From Streptomyces deccanensis (GTDB lineage: Bacteria; Actinomycetota; Actinomycetes; Streptomycetales; Streptomycetaceae), in NCBI RefSeq assembly GCF_022385335.1, contig NZ_CP092431.1, positions 2,604,001 through 2,668,000 of the forward strand: a stretch of 64,000 nucleotides of DNA, written 5' to 3'. The notes beneath the pieces are model-generated. The model saw only the letters and a program-made list of their open reading frames with translations. It was not told the DNA's origin and made no database searches. Shown here in pieces: positions 26,046 to 33,372 of the stretch; positions within the stretch are counted from its first letter, which is position 1; each line of letters opens with the position of its first letter. Both the position numbers and the translations under genes were made by a program.

Positions 26046-28541
26046 GTGATCCGTTACGACGCCCTGGACGCGCTGCCCGTGCGCGGCGCCCTGCCCGCGC
26101 TGGACGACGCCCTGGAAGCGCACGGCACCGCCGTCCTCGTCGCGCCGCCCGGGACGGGCAAGACGACGCTGGTGCCGCTCGCCCTGGCGGGCCTGCTGGG
26201 CGGCGGTCCGGTACGGCGGGTGGTCGTCGCCGAGCCGCGGCGGATCGCGGCGCGGGCGGCGGCCCGGCGGATGGCGTGGCTGCTGGGCGAGCAGGCCGGC
26301 GACAGCGTCGGCCACACGGTGCGCGGCGAACGGGTCGTGGGACCACGCACGCGCGTGGAGGTCGTCACGACCGGTGTACTGCTGCAACGGTTGCAGCGGG
26401 ACCAGGAGTTGCCGGGTGTCGACGTCGTCGTGCTCGACGAGTGCCACGAACGGCATCTGGACGCGGACACGGTCGCGGCGTTCCTGCTCGACGTGCGGGC
26501 GGCGCTGCGGCCCGAGCTGCGGCTGGTGGCGGCGTCGGCGACGACCGACGCGGACGGCTGGGCACGGCTGTTGGGCGGGGCGCCGGTGGTGGCGGCCGAG
26601 GGAGTGTCGTACCCGGTCGAGGTCGTGTGGGCGCCGCCGGCGCGTCCGGTACGGCCGCCGCACGGGATGCGCGTGGACCCGGCGGCGCTGACGCACGTCG
26701 CGTCGGTGGTGCGGCGGGCGCTGGCCGAACGGGAGGGCGACGTCCTGTGCTTCCTGCCGGGGGTGGGCGAGATCGCGCGCGTGGCGGGGCAGTTGGGCGG
26801 GCTCGGTGACGTGGAGATACTCCAGGTGCACGGGCGGGCGCCGGCCGCCGTGCAGGACGCGGTGCTGGCGGGCGGGGAGCGGCGCCGGGTGGTGCTGGCG
26901 ACGTCGGTGGCCGAGTCGTCGCTGACGGTGCCCGGGGTGCGGGTGGTCGTCGACTCCGGGCTCGCGCGGGAGCCGCGGGTCGACCACGCGCGGGGCCTCG
27001 GCTCGCTGACGACGGTGCGGGCCTCGCAGGCGGCCGGACGGCAACGGGCCGGGCGGGCCGGGCGCGAGGCCCCCGGCGCCGTCTACCGGTGCTGGGCGGA
27101 GGCCGAGGACGCCCGTCTGCCGCGCTTCCCCTCGCCGGAGATCAAGGTGGCCGATCTGACGGCGTTCGCGTTGCAGGCGGCCTGCTGGGGCGATCCGGAG
27201 GCCACGGGGCTCGCCCTTCTGGACCCGCCGCCGGGCGGGGCGATGGCGGCGGCGCGGAACGTGCTCTCGGCGATCGGTGCGGTCGACTCCGCGGGCCACG
27301 CCACGGATCGGGGTGTACGCATGTCCCGCCTGGGCCTGCATCCCCGGCTGGCCCGGGCCCTCCTGGACGCGGCGCCGCTGGTGGGCGCCGAGCTCGCGGC
27401 GGAGGTCGTGGCGCTGCTGAGCGAGGAGCCGCCCCGGGAGTACGGCGACGACCTGGCCGCCGCGTTGCGAGGCGCCCGGCTCGGGGGCGACGCCTACGCG
27501 GCCCGCTGGCGCGCGGAAGCCCGGCGACTGCGGACCGCGTCGCCGCCCGCGCCCGCGGCAGGTGCCGGGGGCGATCACGCGGCCGGAGTGGTGACCGCGC
27601 TGGCGTTCCCGGAGCGGGTGGCCCGACGGGACGACGGGACGTTCCTCATGGTCTCCGGGACCCGGGCCGAGGTGTCGGAGGCGTCCGGGCTGCGAGGAGT
27701 GGGCTGGATCGCCGTCGCCGTCGCCGACCGGGCGGTGGGGAGCGGGCACGCGCGCGTGCGGCTCGGGGTCGCGATCGACGAGGGGGTCGCCCGGGAGGCG
27801 GCCGGGGAGCTGTACCGCCGGGACGAGGAGGTCGTGTGGCGGGACGGGGACGTCGTGGCGCGGCGGGTGGAGCGGCTGGGGGCCGTGGAGTTGGCGGTGC
27901 GACCGTTGCGGGACGCGACGCCCGCACGCGTACGCCAGGCGTTGCTGGAGGGGTTGCGGACCGAGGGGTTCGGGCTGTTGCGGTGGTCCCAGGACGCGAC
28001 AGGGCTGCGGCAGCGGCTGGCGTTCCTGAGGGAGCGGCTCGGTGAGCCGTGGCCGGACGTGTCCGACGGCGCCCTGCACGCGCGCGTGGAGGAATGGTTG
28101 GAGCCCGAGTTGAGCCGGGCCCGGCGGCGGGCCGACCTCGGGCGGATCGATGCCGGGGCGGGGCTGAGGCGGCTGCTGCCGTGGGCCACGGGGGACGCCG
28201 TACGGCTGGACGAGCTGGCGCCCGAGCGGATCGAGGTGCCGAGCGGTTCGCGGATCCGGGTGGACTACGCGCGGCCCGAACAGCCGGTGCTGGCGGTGAA
28301 GTTGCAGGAGATGTTCGGGCTGCGGGAGTCGCCCGTGCTGGCCGGGGTGCCCGTGCTGGTGCATCTGCTGTCCCCCGCCGGGCGGCCCGCCGCCGTCACC
28401 GCCGACCTCGCCTCGTTCTGGCGGGACGGGTACCGGGCCGTGCGGGCGGAGCTGCGGGGCCGGTACCCGAAGCATCCGTGGCCGGAGGACCCGGCGACGG
28501 CGGAGCCCACCCGGTACACCAACGCGCGGCTCAGGCGCTGA
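26046..28541 (+). CDS. hrpB: ATP-dependent RNA helicase HrpB
   Basis: An 831-residue DEAH-box-type helicase. Walker A APPGTGKTT is at residues 33-41 and motif II reads DECH near residues 131-134 (most HrpB proteins have DEFH or DEAH). Motif III is SAT in LVAASATTDADG, motif VI is QAAGRQRAGRAGR, and the HrpB C-terminal domain follows, ending with the family's YPKHPWPEDP segment. The family length of about 810 residues is matched. Its cellular role is poorly known. It ends 11 bp inside the convergent DUF3068 gene. Confidence 0.93.
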   Translation: MIRYDALDALPVRGALPALDDALEAHGTAVLVAPPGTGKTTLVPLALAGLLGGGPVRRVVVAEPRRIAARAAARRMAWLLGEQAGDSVGHTVRGERVVGPRTRVEVVTTGVLLQRLQRDQELPGVDVVVLDECHERHLDADTVAAFLLDVRAALRPELRLVAASATTDADGWARLLGGAPVVAAEGVSYPVEVVWAPPARPVRPPHGMRVDPAALTHVASVVRRALAEREGDVLCFLPGVGEIARVAGQLGGLGDVEILQVHGRAPAAVQDAVLAGGERRRVVLATSVAESSLTVPGVRVVVDSGLAREPRVDHARGLGSLTTVRASQAAGRQRAGRAGREAPGAVYRCWAEAEDARLPRFPSPEIKVADLTAFALQAACWGDPEATGLALLDPPPGGAMAAARNVLSAIGAVDSAGHATDRGVRMSRLGLHPRLARALLDAAPLVGAELAAEVVALLSEEPPREYGDDLAAALRGARLGGDAYAARWRAEARRLRTASPPAPAAGAGGDHAAGVVTALAFPERVARRDDGTFLMVSGTRAEVSEASGLRGVGWIAVAVADRAVGSGHARVRLGVAIDEGVAREAAGELYRRDEEVVWRDGDVVARRVERLGAVELAVRPLRDATPARVRQALLEGLRTEGFGLLRWSQDATGLRQRLAFLRERLGEPWPDVSDGALHARVEEWLEPELSRARRRADLGRIDAGAGLRRLLPWATGDAVRLDELAPERIEVPSGSRIRVDYARPEQPVLAVKLQEMFGLRESPVLAGVPVLVHLLSPAGRPAAVTADLASFWRDGYRAVRAELRGRYPKHPWPEDPATAEPTRYTNARLRR

Positions 28542-29523
28542 CCGGCTCGGACGCCGGGGGCTTCGCGGACTCCGGTTCGCCGGGCCTGCGGCCGCGGGCC
28601 TCGACGTAGAGGGCGAGGGCGAGGAGCAGCAGGCCGAGTCCCAGGAATCCCCAGGGGAGGTAGGAGGTCATGAGCAGGACGAGCAGGCGCTGGGACGTGA
28701 CCAGGTCGACGGTGTGCTCGATGTAGTCCTCGCGCATCTTCACGTGCCCGGCGAAGGCGGTCACCTTCTCGCGGTCGCCCAGGAGCGTGCCGCCGCGCAG
28801 TTCCTCCTTGTGGATCTCCTCGCCGTAGACGGGGCCTCCGGTGACGGGTTCCACCCAGAATTTGCGGACCGTGGTGTACCAGCGGGTGGTGCCGGTCTGG
28901 GCGACCGTCTCCCGGGTGATCCCCTCGACGGGCATGACGCGCGGGAAGGGCACCTCGGTCCAGGGGATGGTCTGTTCGAAGTAGTAGACCTCGACGCCGC
29001 GGAAGTCCTGGGTGCCCTTGTAGTGGATGGGGGCGGTGATCCTGGCCTGGGCGTCGAAGTACTCGTAGTCCCTCTTCTCCGTGAGGAACGGCCATTTGAA
29101 TTCCAGGCCCTCCCTCTTCACCGGGTCGCCGTCGACCGTCTCGCCCTTGGCGTGGACGGGTTCCTGGGTGTGGGCGTCGAAGATGTAGCGCTCGGGGATA
29201 CGGGAGACCATCTCGCCTTCGGGGCCCTGGACGTACGACAGGCCGTCCCAGACGACGACGTCCCGGTCGGTGGTCCTCTCGATCTCCTCGGAGGCCTCCA
29301 CGTTGCCCTTGAGGGTCTGCACGATGGTGACCTTCGGGACCGTGCGGGCGGTCATCGTGGCGTAGTCGAGGAGGGTGGCGTCCTTCGCCTCCAGGACCAT
29401 GTCCTGGTACTGGTTCGCCGGGATCTTCGCCAGGTTCGGGAACACGTACCAGCGCACCAGTGGGGACAGCGCGGTGAAGAACACGGCGAGCGCGAGCAGG
29501 ATCAGACCGGCCCTACGGCGCAT
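28531..29523 (-). CDS. DUF3068 envelope protein
   Basis: A 330-residue membrane protein of the actinobacterial DUF3068 (PorA-related) family. One transmembrane helix lies at the N-terminus (LILLALAVFFTALSPLV) and one near residues 283-305 (YLPWGFLGLGLLLLALALYV), leaving a 260-residue extracytoplasmic domain. Function is unknown; homologues include mycobacterial and corynebacterial surface proteins. The start follows a 44-aa gene by 22 bp, so both are probably one operon. The 3' end overlaps hrpB by 11 bp in convergent orientation. Confidence 0.88.
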   Translation of the reverse strand: MRRRAGLILLALAVFFTALSPLVRWYVFPNLAKIPANQYQDMVLEAKDATLLDYATMTARTVPKVTIVQTLKGNVEASEEIERTTDRDVVVWDGLSYVQGPEGEMVSRIPERYIFDAHTQEPVHAKGETVDGDPVKREGLEFKWPFLTEKRDYEYFDAQARITAPIHYKGTQDFRGVEVYYFEQTIPWTEVPFPRVMPVEGITRETVAQTGTTRWYTTVRKFWVEPVTGGPVYGEEIHKEELRGGTLLGDREKVTAFAGHVKMREDYIEHTVDLVTSQRLLVLLMTSYLPWGFLGLGLLLLALALYVEARGRRPGEPESAKPPASEPVSA

Positions 29524-29545
29524 CTCGGGCCTCCCTCCCTGGCGG

Positions 29546-29680
29546 TCACGGATGTGCGGGGACCGTCGTCAGCAGTGGCTTCGGGGACGTCTTCCCCGTC
29601 GGTGAGCCCAGCGCGGTGAGCGTGAACACCAGGGCGAAGGCGAGGGCGAGACCGGTCGCGGCGGCGATCAGGGCGCGCAT
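29546..29680 (-). CDS. SPW_0924-family miniprotein
   Basis: A 44-residue reading frame starting ATG at 29680 behind GGGAGG and ending TGA at 29546. It encodes an N-terminal hydrophobic helix (MRALIAAATGLALAFALVF) followed by TALGSPTGKTSPKPLLTTVP. The sequence matches the conserved streptomycete SPW_0924 family, single-pass membrane peptides of unknown role. It lies 22 bp upstream of the DUF3068 gene, which suggests a shared transcript and perhaps a shared membrane complex. Confidence 0.85.
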   Translation of the reverse strand: MRALIAAATGLALAFALVFTLTALGSPTGKTSPKPLLTTVPAHP

Positions 29681-29774
29681 ACGGACCTCCCGACTACGGG
29701 CCCCAGGACGGGAACTGATAGTTCGTCAGATCCGGCACCGTAGCAACGGGCGGGCGAGATGAGAACACGTCGCG

Positions 29775-29826
29775 CACAGACGACGGCGGCGCCCCTCCCG
29801 GAGGAGCGGCGCCGCCGTCGTCTGTG
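29775..29826 (-). terminator. Terminator of the lytic transglycosylase gene
   Basis: A perfect 19-bp stem: left arm 29775-29793 begins CACAGACGACGG, right arm 29808-29826 is its complement, and the 14-nt loop can itself pair (CTCC with GGAG). It starts 15 bp beyond the stop codon. One of the strongest hairpins in the window; it may work in both directions. Confidence 0.85.
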
Positions 29827-29841
29827 GGACGACCGATCGGG

Positions 29842-31629
29842 TCAGGACTCGCTGGGGCTCGGCGTCGCCGGCTCGGTCGTGCCGGTCGGCTCCGTCGGCT
29901 GGGTCGGCTCCGTCGTCTCGGCCGGGGCCTCCACCTTCAGTTCGAGCGTGAGGGTCGCGCCGCCCTCGGTCTCGATGCGGAGCAGGAACGTGCCGACGGT
30001 GTCGTCCGAGTAGAGCTTCGGGAGCTTCAGGAGACCGTCGGCGTCGGTCTGCAGGGCGGTCAGGGAGCGCACGGGGTTGCCCGCCGCGTCCTTGAAGTAG
30101 GGGCCCTTGTCGTTCGCGGTGGGGTCGAGGACGGACTTGATCAGGGTCGCCTTGACGGCGACCTTGTCCGCGACCTCGCCCCGGTAGGTGGCCTTGAGCC
30201 CGATCTGCTCGGCGAACTCGCCGTTCGTCACGCAGGTCAGCGCGGCCGTGCCGGTGCGGGCGAGGGCGTCGGCCCGGCGGGCGGTGACGGTGACCTTGTG
30301 GTCGAGGGCGGTCACGGAGCGGCCCACGACGGTGGACCGGACCGTGACGGTGCCGGTCTTCTCACCGGCCACGAGCGCCGGGGCGGTGGCCTTGCCCACG
30401 CTGTCGGTGATGACGACCGCCACCTTCTCGCCGCCGACGAACGTGGTGTCGGTGTCGCCCACGACGGTGAAGCGGACCCGGACCTTCGCGACGGCCTTGC
30501 CGTCCTTGGTCTCGGTGCGGGTGGCGAGCTTGCCGGTGAAGGTGTCCCCGGCCATGGCCGTGAGGTTGGACGCGCCCGCGTTCTCCAGGTGGTGCACGGT
30601 GTCCGTGGGGGTGGGCGTCGTCGAGGGCGGCGGTGTGGTGGTGGGCGGCTTCGGGGTGCTGCCACCACCGCCCGGCTCGTTGGTGCCCGGCTTCCCCGGC
30701 TTGGACGGATTCGCCGGCTTGGGGCTGGGGCTCGTCGTGGGGCCGCCGCCGTTGCGGCCACCGCTGTTGCCGCTGCCGGTGTTGTTGCTGTTGCCGCCGC
30801 TCGGCGTCTGGGGCAGGGAGCCGGTGCCGTCCGGGATCTCGTGGGTGCCCTTGCGGTAGTACTCCAGCCACGTCATGACGGTGTTGTAGTACTCCGTCGA
30901 GTTGTTGTAGCTGAGGATCGCGCTGCGCAGGTTGGCGTCGTTCGACAGGTCCCAGTCGAAGCGGCACAGGTAGTGGCCGGCGGCGAGGGCGGCGTCGTAG
31001 ACGTTGTTGGGGTCCTTGGCACCGTCGTCGTTGCCGTCGCGGCCCGCCCACTCCCAGGTGGAGGGGATGAACTGCATGGGGCCGACCGCGCGGTCGTGCG
31101 TGCTGTCGTCGTCGTACGCGCCGTCGTCGGTGTCGGTGATGTTCGCGAAGCCGTTGCCGTTGAGCTGGGGCCCGCGGATCTTCTCGCCGGTCGTCGTGCC
31201 CTCGGCGTCGACACGGCCGCCGCTCGCGTGGCCGGACTCCACCTTGCCGATCGCGGCGAGGAGTTGCCAGGGCAGGTTGCAGCCGGGCTTGGACTCGCGC
31301 AGGGACGCCTCGGCCTGCTTGTAGGCGTCGAGGACGGTCGCGGGTATGCCGCGCTCGGTGCCGGCGGTGGTACCGGACGTGTCGCCCGTACCCGTCGTCG
31401 GGGTGGGGCTGTCGAGGGGCGGGAGGTCCGTGTAGTACCGCGAGTTGCCGGAGGCGGTGTCGTCGGCCTGGGTGCTCATCTCCGGTGAGGGCGAGCCGGT
31501 GGTCTGTCTGCCCGCGCCGTCGGTGGTCACTCCCGGGGCCTGCGAGGCGGCCATCGCCGCCACGGTGGCCGCGGCCAGGACGGTGGTGGCCGCCCCCTTG
31601 CGGAGCCTCAAACCGAACTGCGCCGCCAT
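29842..31629 (-). CDS. Secreted lytic transglycosylase with C-terminal Ig-like repeats
   Basis: A secreted cell-wall hydrolase of 595 residues. A signal peptide covers residues 1-35 (RLRKGAATTVLAAATVAAMA). The transglycosylase domain follows at about 100-260, with the catalytic glutamate in LLAAIGKVESGHASGG and the MQFIPSTWEWAGRDGN segment of the SLT/MltB type. A Pro/Ser/Thr/Gly-rich linker (about 280-350) leads to two Ig-like domains and a Thr/Glu/Pro tail. It probably remodels peptidoglycan during growth or spore germination. The ATG at 31629 follows GGGAGGGG. A long leader precedes it. Confidence 0.92.
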   Translation of the reverse strand: MAAQFGLRLRKGAATTVLAAATVAAMAASQAPGVTTDGAGRQTTGSPSPEMSTQADDTASGNSRYYTDLPPLDSPTPTTGTGDTSGTTAGTERGIPATVLDAYKQAEASLRESKPGCNLPWQLLAAIGKVESGHASGGRVDAEGTTTGEKIRGPQLNGNGFANITDTDDGAYDDDSTHDRAVGPMQFIPSTWEWAGRDGNDDGAKDPNNVYDAALAAGHYLCRFDWDLSNDANLRSAILSYNNSTEYYNTVMTWLEYYRKGTHEIPDGTGSLPQTPSGGNSNNTGSGNSGGRNGGGPTTSPSPKPANPSKPGKPGTNEPGGGGSTPKPPTTTPPPSTTPTPTDTVHHLENAGASNLTAMAGDTFTGKLATRTETKDGKAVAKVRVRFTVVGDTDTTFVGGEKVAVVITDSVGKATAPALVAGEKTGTVTVRSTVVGRSVTALDHKVTVTARRADALARTGTAALTCVTNGEFAEQIGLKATYRGEVADKVAVKATLIKSVLDPTANDKGPYFKDAAGNPVRSLTALQTDADGLLKLPKLYSDDTVGTFLLRIETEGGATLTLELKVEAPAETTEPTQPTEPTGTTEPATPSPSES

Positions 31630-32005
31630 TGAGTGAACCCCTCCCGGTGGCCGAACGCCTTGGCGTTCTTCCCGTCTCGTGATGTCTCGGGCATTTCTTC
31701 CGGTTTCGCCGGACCGGCTTTCCCGCCCAGGTACACCGACTCCGAAGTTCCGGTCTTGGTTGCCCTGTTCCGGCATTCCATTTCCCGAACTCCGGTGACC
31801 ACCGCGCCGACCGGCACGACGGCCCAGGCGACCCTACGACAACTTCCGCCGCCCGGACACCCGTTCGTGCCCGATATTCACCGATTGGCCTTATCGGTTT
31901 GCTGTCCGTGGGCGTCCTCCCGGGGACGGCGCCCCGGTCGCGCATACTGGCGACCGGTCATCGCCGGGCGATCCGTCCGGCCAAAGTCCGTCACAGGGGG
32001 ACGAC
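31630..32005. other. 376-bp divergent region with a structured leader of the transglycosylase gene
   Basis: No gene lies here. The part transcribed toward the transglycosylase shows stacked hairpins on the minus strand: GAACGC with GCGTTC at about 31651-31666, GGGC with GCCC enclosing CCGG/CCGG stems at about 31690-31730, and ACT-TCGG-AGT near 31740-31750. Segments ACAGGGCAACC and GGGAAAGCCGG faintly resemble the two conserved joins of class I c-di-GMP riboswitches. I do not call a riboswitch on this. Confidence 0.4.
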
Positions 32006-32857
32006 TTGCCCTTCACGCTCAGCCATGCGGCCGCAGTACTGCCCGCCCTGCGGGGGAACGGGACCGGCCGCGGCCCTCTGGTGCCCTCGGTGCTCGTGGC
32101 CGGTTCGTTCGCGCCCGACATGACCTACTACGCGGCGAGTGTGCTGCCGGAGGCCATGGAGTTCGGCGATGTCACGCACTCCTTCGCCGGGGTCTTCACC
32201 GTGGACGTGCTCGTCACCTGGGCGTTGGTCGGGCTGTGGCTGGTGCTCCGGGAGCCGTTGGTGGCGCTGCTGCCGAGACGGCGGCAGGGCAGGGTGGCCG
32301 CGCTGGTGCGGTGCGGGACGGGGGCGCGGCAGTTCAGCGCGTCGGTGGCGCTGTGGTGGTACGTCTCGGCCGCCCTCGGTTCCCTGACGCATGTGGTGTG
32401 GGACGCGTTCACGCATCTCGACCGGTGGGGGATGCGGCTCTTCCCCGTCCTCGGCGAGGAGATCGCGGGCTCGCCGCTCTACTGGTACCTCCAGTACGGG
32501 GGCTCCGCGGTCGCGGCGGTCGTGCTCGCCGTCTTCGTCGTGCGGGCGCTGCGCCGGCAGCCGGCGGGCGAGCCCGTGGGCGTGCCGGTGCTCTCCTCGG
32601 CCGACCGGTGGGTGGCGGGCGTCGTCATCGGTGGGTGCGCGCTCGTCGCGGCGGTGCAGCGGGTGGCCCGGTGGTGGGCGCACTGGGGGTCGGTCGCCAA
32701 GCCGTACGAGGTGATCCCGACGGTGTGCTTCGGGGCGGGCGCCGGGCTGGTGGTCGGCGTGATCCTCTACGGGGTCGGGGTCAGGGTGCGGCGCCCGGCT
32801 CCTGCCGTTGCGGCGCCCGCAGCCGACGCGGAGGCGGACAGTTCGGTCCGCCGCTGA
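32006..32857 (+). CDS. DUF4184 family membrane protein
   Basis: A 283-residue integral membrane protein of the DUF4184 family. The N-terminus MPFTLSHAAAVLPALR and the following SVLVAGSFAPDMTYY motif are diagnostic, and HVVWDAFTH with conserved His/Asp residues resembles the metal-dependent membrane hydrolase-like proteins of the YdjM/DUF457 group. Five to six helices are predicted. The start is a TTG behind AGGGGG, which fits the conserved first residues. Function is unknown. Confidence 0.88.
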   Translation: MPFTLSHAAAVLPALRGNGTGRGPLVPSVLVAGSFAPDMTYYAASVLPEAMEFGDVTHSFAGVFTVDVLVTWALVGLWLVLREPLVALLPRRRQGRVAALVRCGTGARQFSASVALWWYVSAALGSLTHVVWDAFTHLDRWGMRLFPVLGEEIAGSPLYWYLQYGGSAVAAVVLAVFVVRALRRQPAGEPVGVPVLSSADRWVAGVVIGGCALVAAVQRVARWWAHWGSVAKPYEVIPTVCFGAGAGLVVGVILYGVGVRVRRPAPAVAAPAADAEADSSVRR

Positions 32858-33092
32858 GCGCGGGGCGCCGGGGCGGGGCTCCGCTGGGGATGCGGGGTCT
32901 GGCGGCGCGGGGGGCGTAGGGCGGGACGTGGCCGAGGAGGGCCGCGAGGGGGTGGGTCAGCGGCCAGGGGTAGAGGCTGTGCGGCCGCCGGACGCGGGGG
33001 CGGGTCCAGGGGCCCCGGGTGAGGCGGGATCGCACCCCTGACAGGCGGGTGGCAGCTGTCGCTGTACGACGGCGGAGCGTGCGTATGCCCAT
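32781..33092 (-). CDS. Possible small basic protein antisense to the DUF4184 3' end
   Basis: A 103-residue frame on the minus strand, starting ATG at 33092 behind AAGGA and overlapping the last 77 bp of the DUF4184 gene. It encodes an Arg/Pro-rich peptide (MGIRTLRRRTATAATRL, later HSLYPWPLTHPLAALLGHV). Third codon positions are mostly G or C, but that also happens by chance in this DNA. The defined ribosome-binding site and a hydrophobic central stretch make it worth keeping as a low-confidence candidate. Confidence 0.25.
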   Translation of the reverse strand: MGIRTLRRRTATAATRLSGVRSRLTRGPWTRPRVRRPHSLYPWPLTHPLAALLGHVPPYAPRAARPRIPSGAPPRRPALSGGPNCPPPRRLRAPQRQEPGAAP

Positions 33093-33372
33093 GCGGGCAT
33101 CCTTACGGCTGCGCTCCGCGGGGGGCGCGGTGGTGGGGGCCGGTCGGGTGAGTGCGGGGGGGTGTGGGGCCGCGTTCGGGTGCGGGTCCGGTGGGGCTTC
33201 TCGCGCAGTTCCCCGCGCCCCTGAAAAAGCAGGGGCTGCGCCCCCTGCCTTTTCGGCCCGAAAGGCCGCAGGCCCGCGAGGGCCTGCGGCCTTGCAGGGG
33301 CGCGGGGAACTGCGCGACCAGCCCCCACGCACCCGCACCAGAACGACGCACCCCGCCCCTACCCCTGCGGGG
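32858..33372. other. Gap between convergent DUF4184 and polA genes
   Basis: The 515 bp hold the doubtful small minus-strand frame ending at 32781 and, from 33202 to 33316, a large inverted repeat made of two copies of the dispersed 3'-end element around two smaller hairpins. Reading frames through that part translate the repeat and are not genes. Confidence 0.6.
33202..33316. repeat. Large inverted repeat built of two dispersed-element copies
   Basis: Left arm 33202-33223 (CGCGCAGTTCCCCGCGCCCC then TG) and right arm 33295-33316 are perfect complements of 22 bp. The 71-bp loop contains a 12-bp hairpin, GGCCGCAGGCCC (33264-33275) with GGGCCTGCGGCC (33280-33291), loop GCGA. It lies between two convergent genes, so it may act as a bidirectional terminator. 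Confidence 0.8.

Noticed and set aside
31630..31900. ydaO (c-di-AMP) riboswitch before the transglycosylase
   Set aside because: The conserved GACAGCTAACC-type core is missing, although the gene type would suit it.
33103..33351. Small proteins with LVAQFPAPL or GAGNCARSP sequences
   Set aside because: They are translations of the dispersed GCGCAGTTCCCCGCG repeat, which also appear at the other copies.
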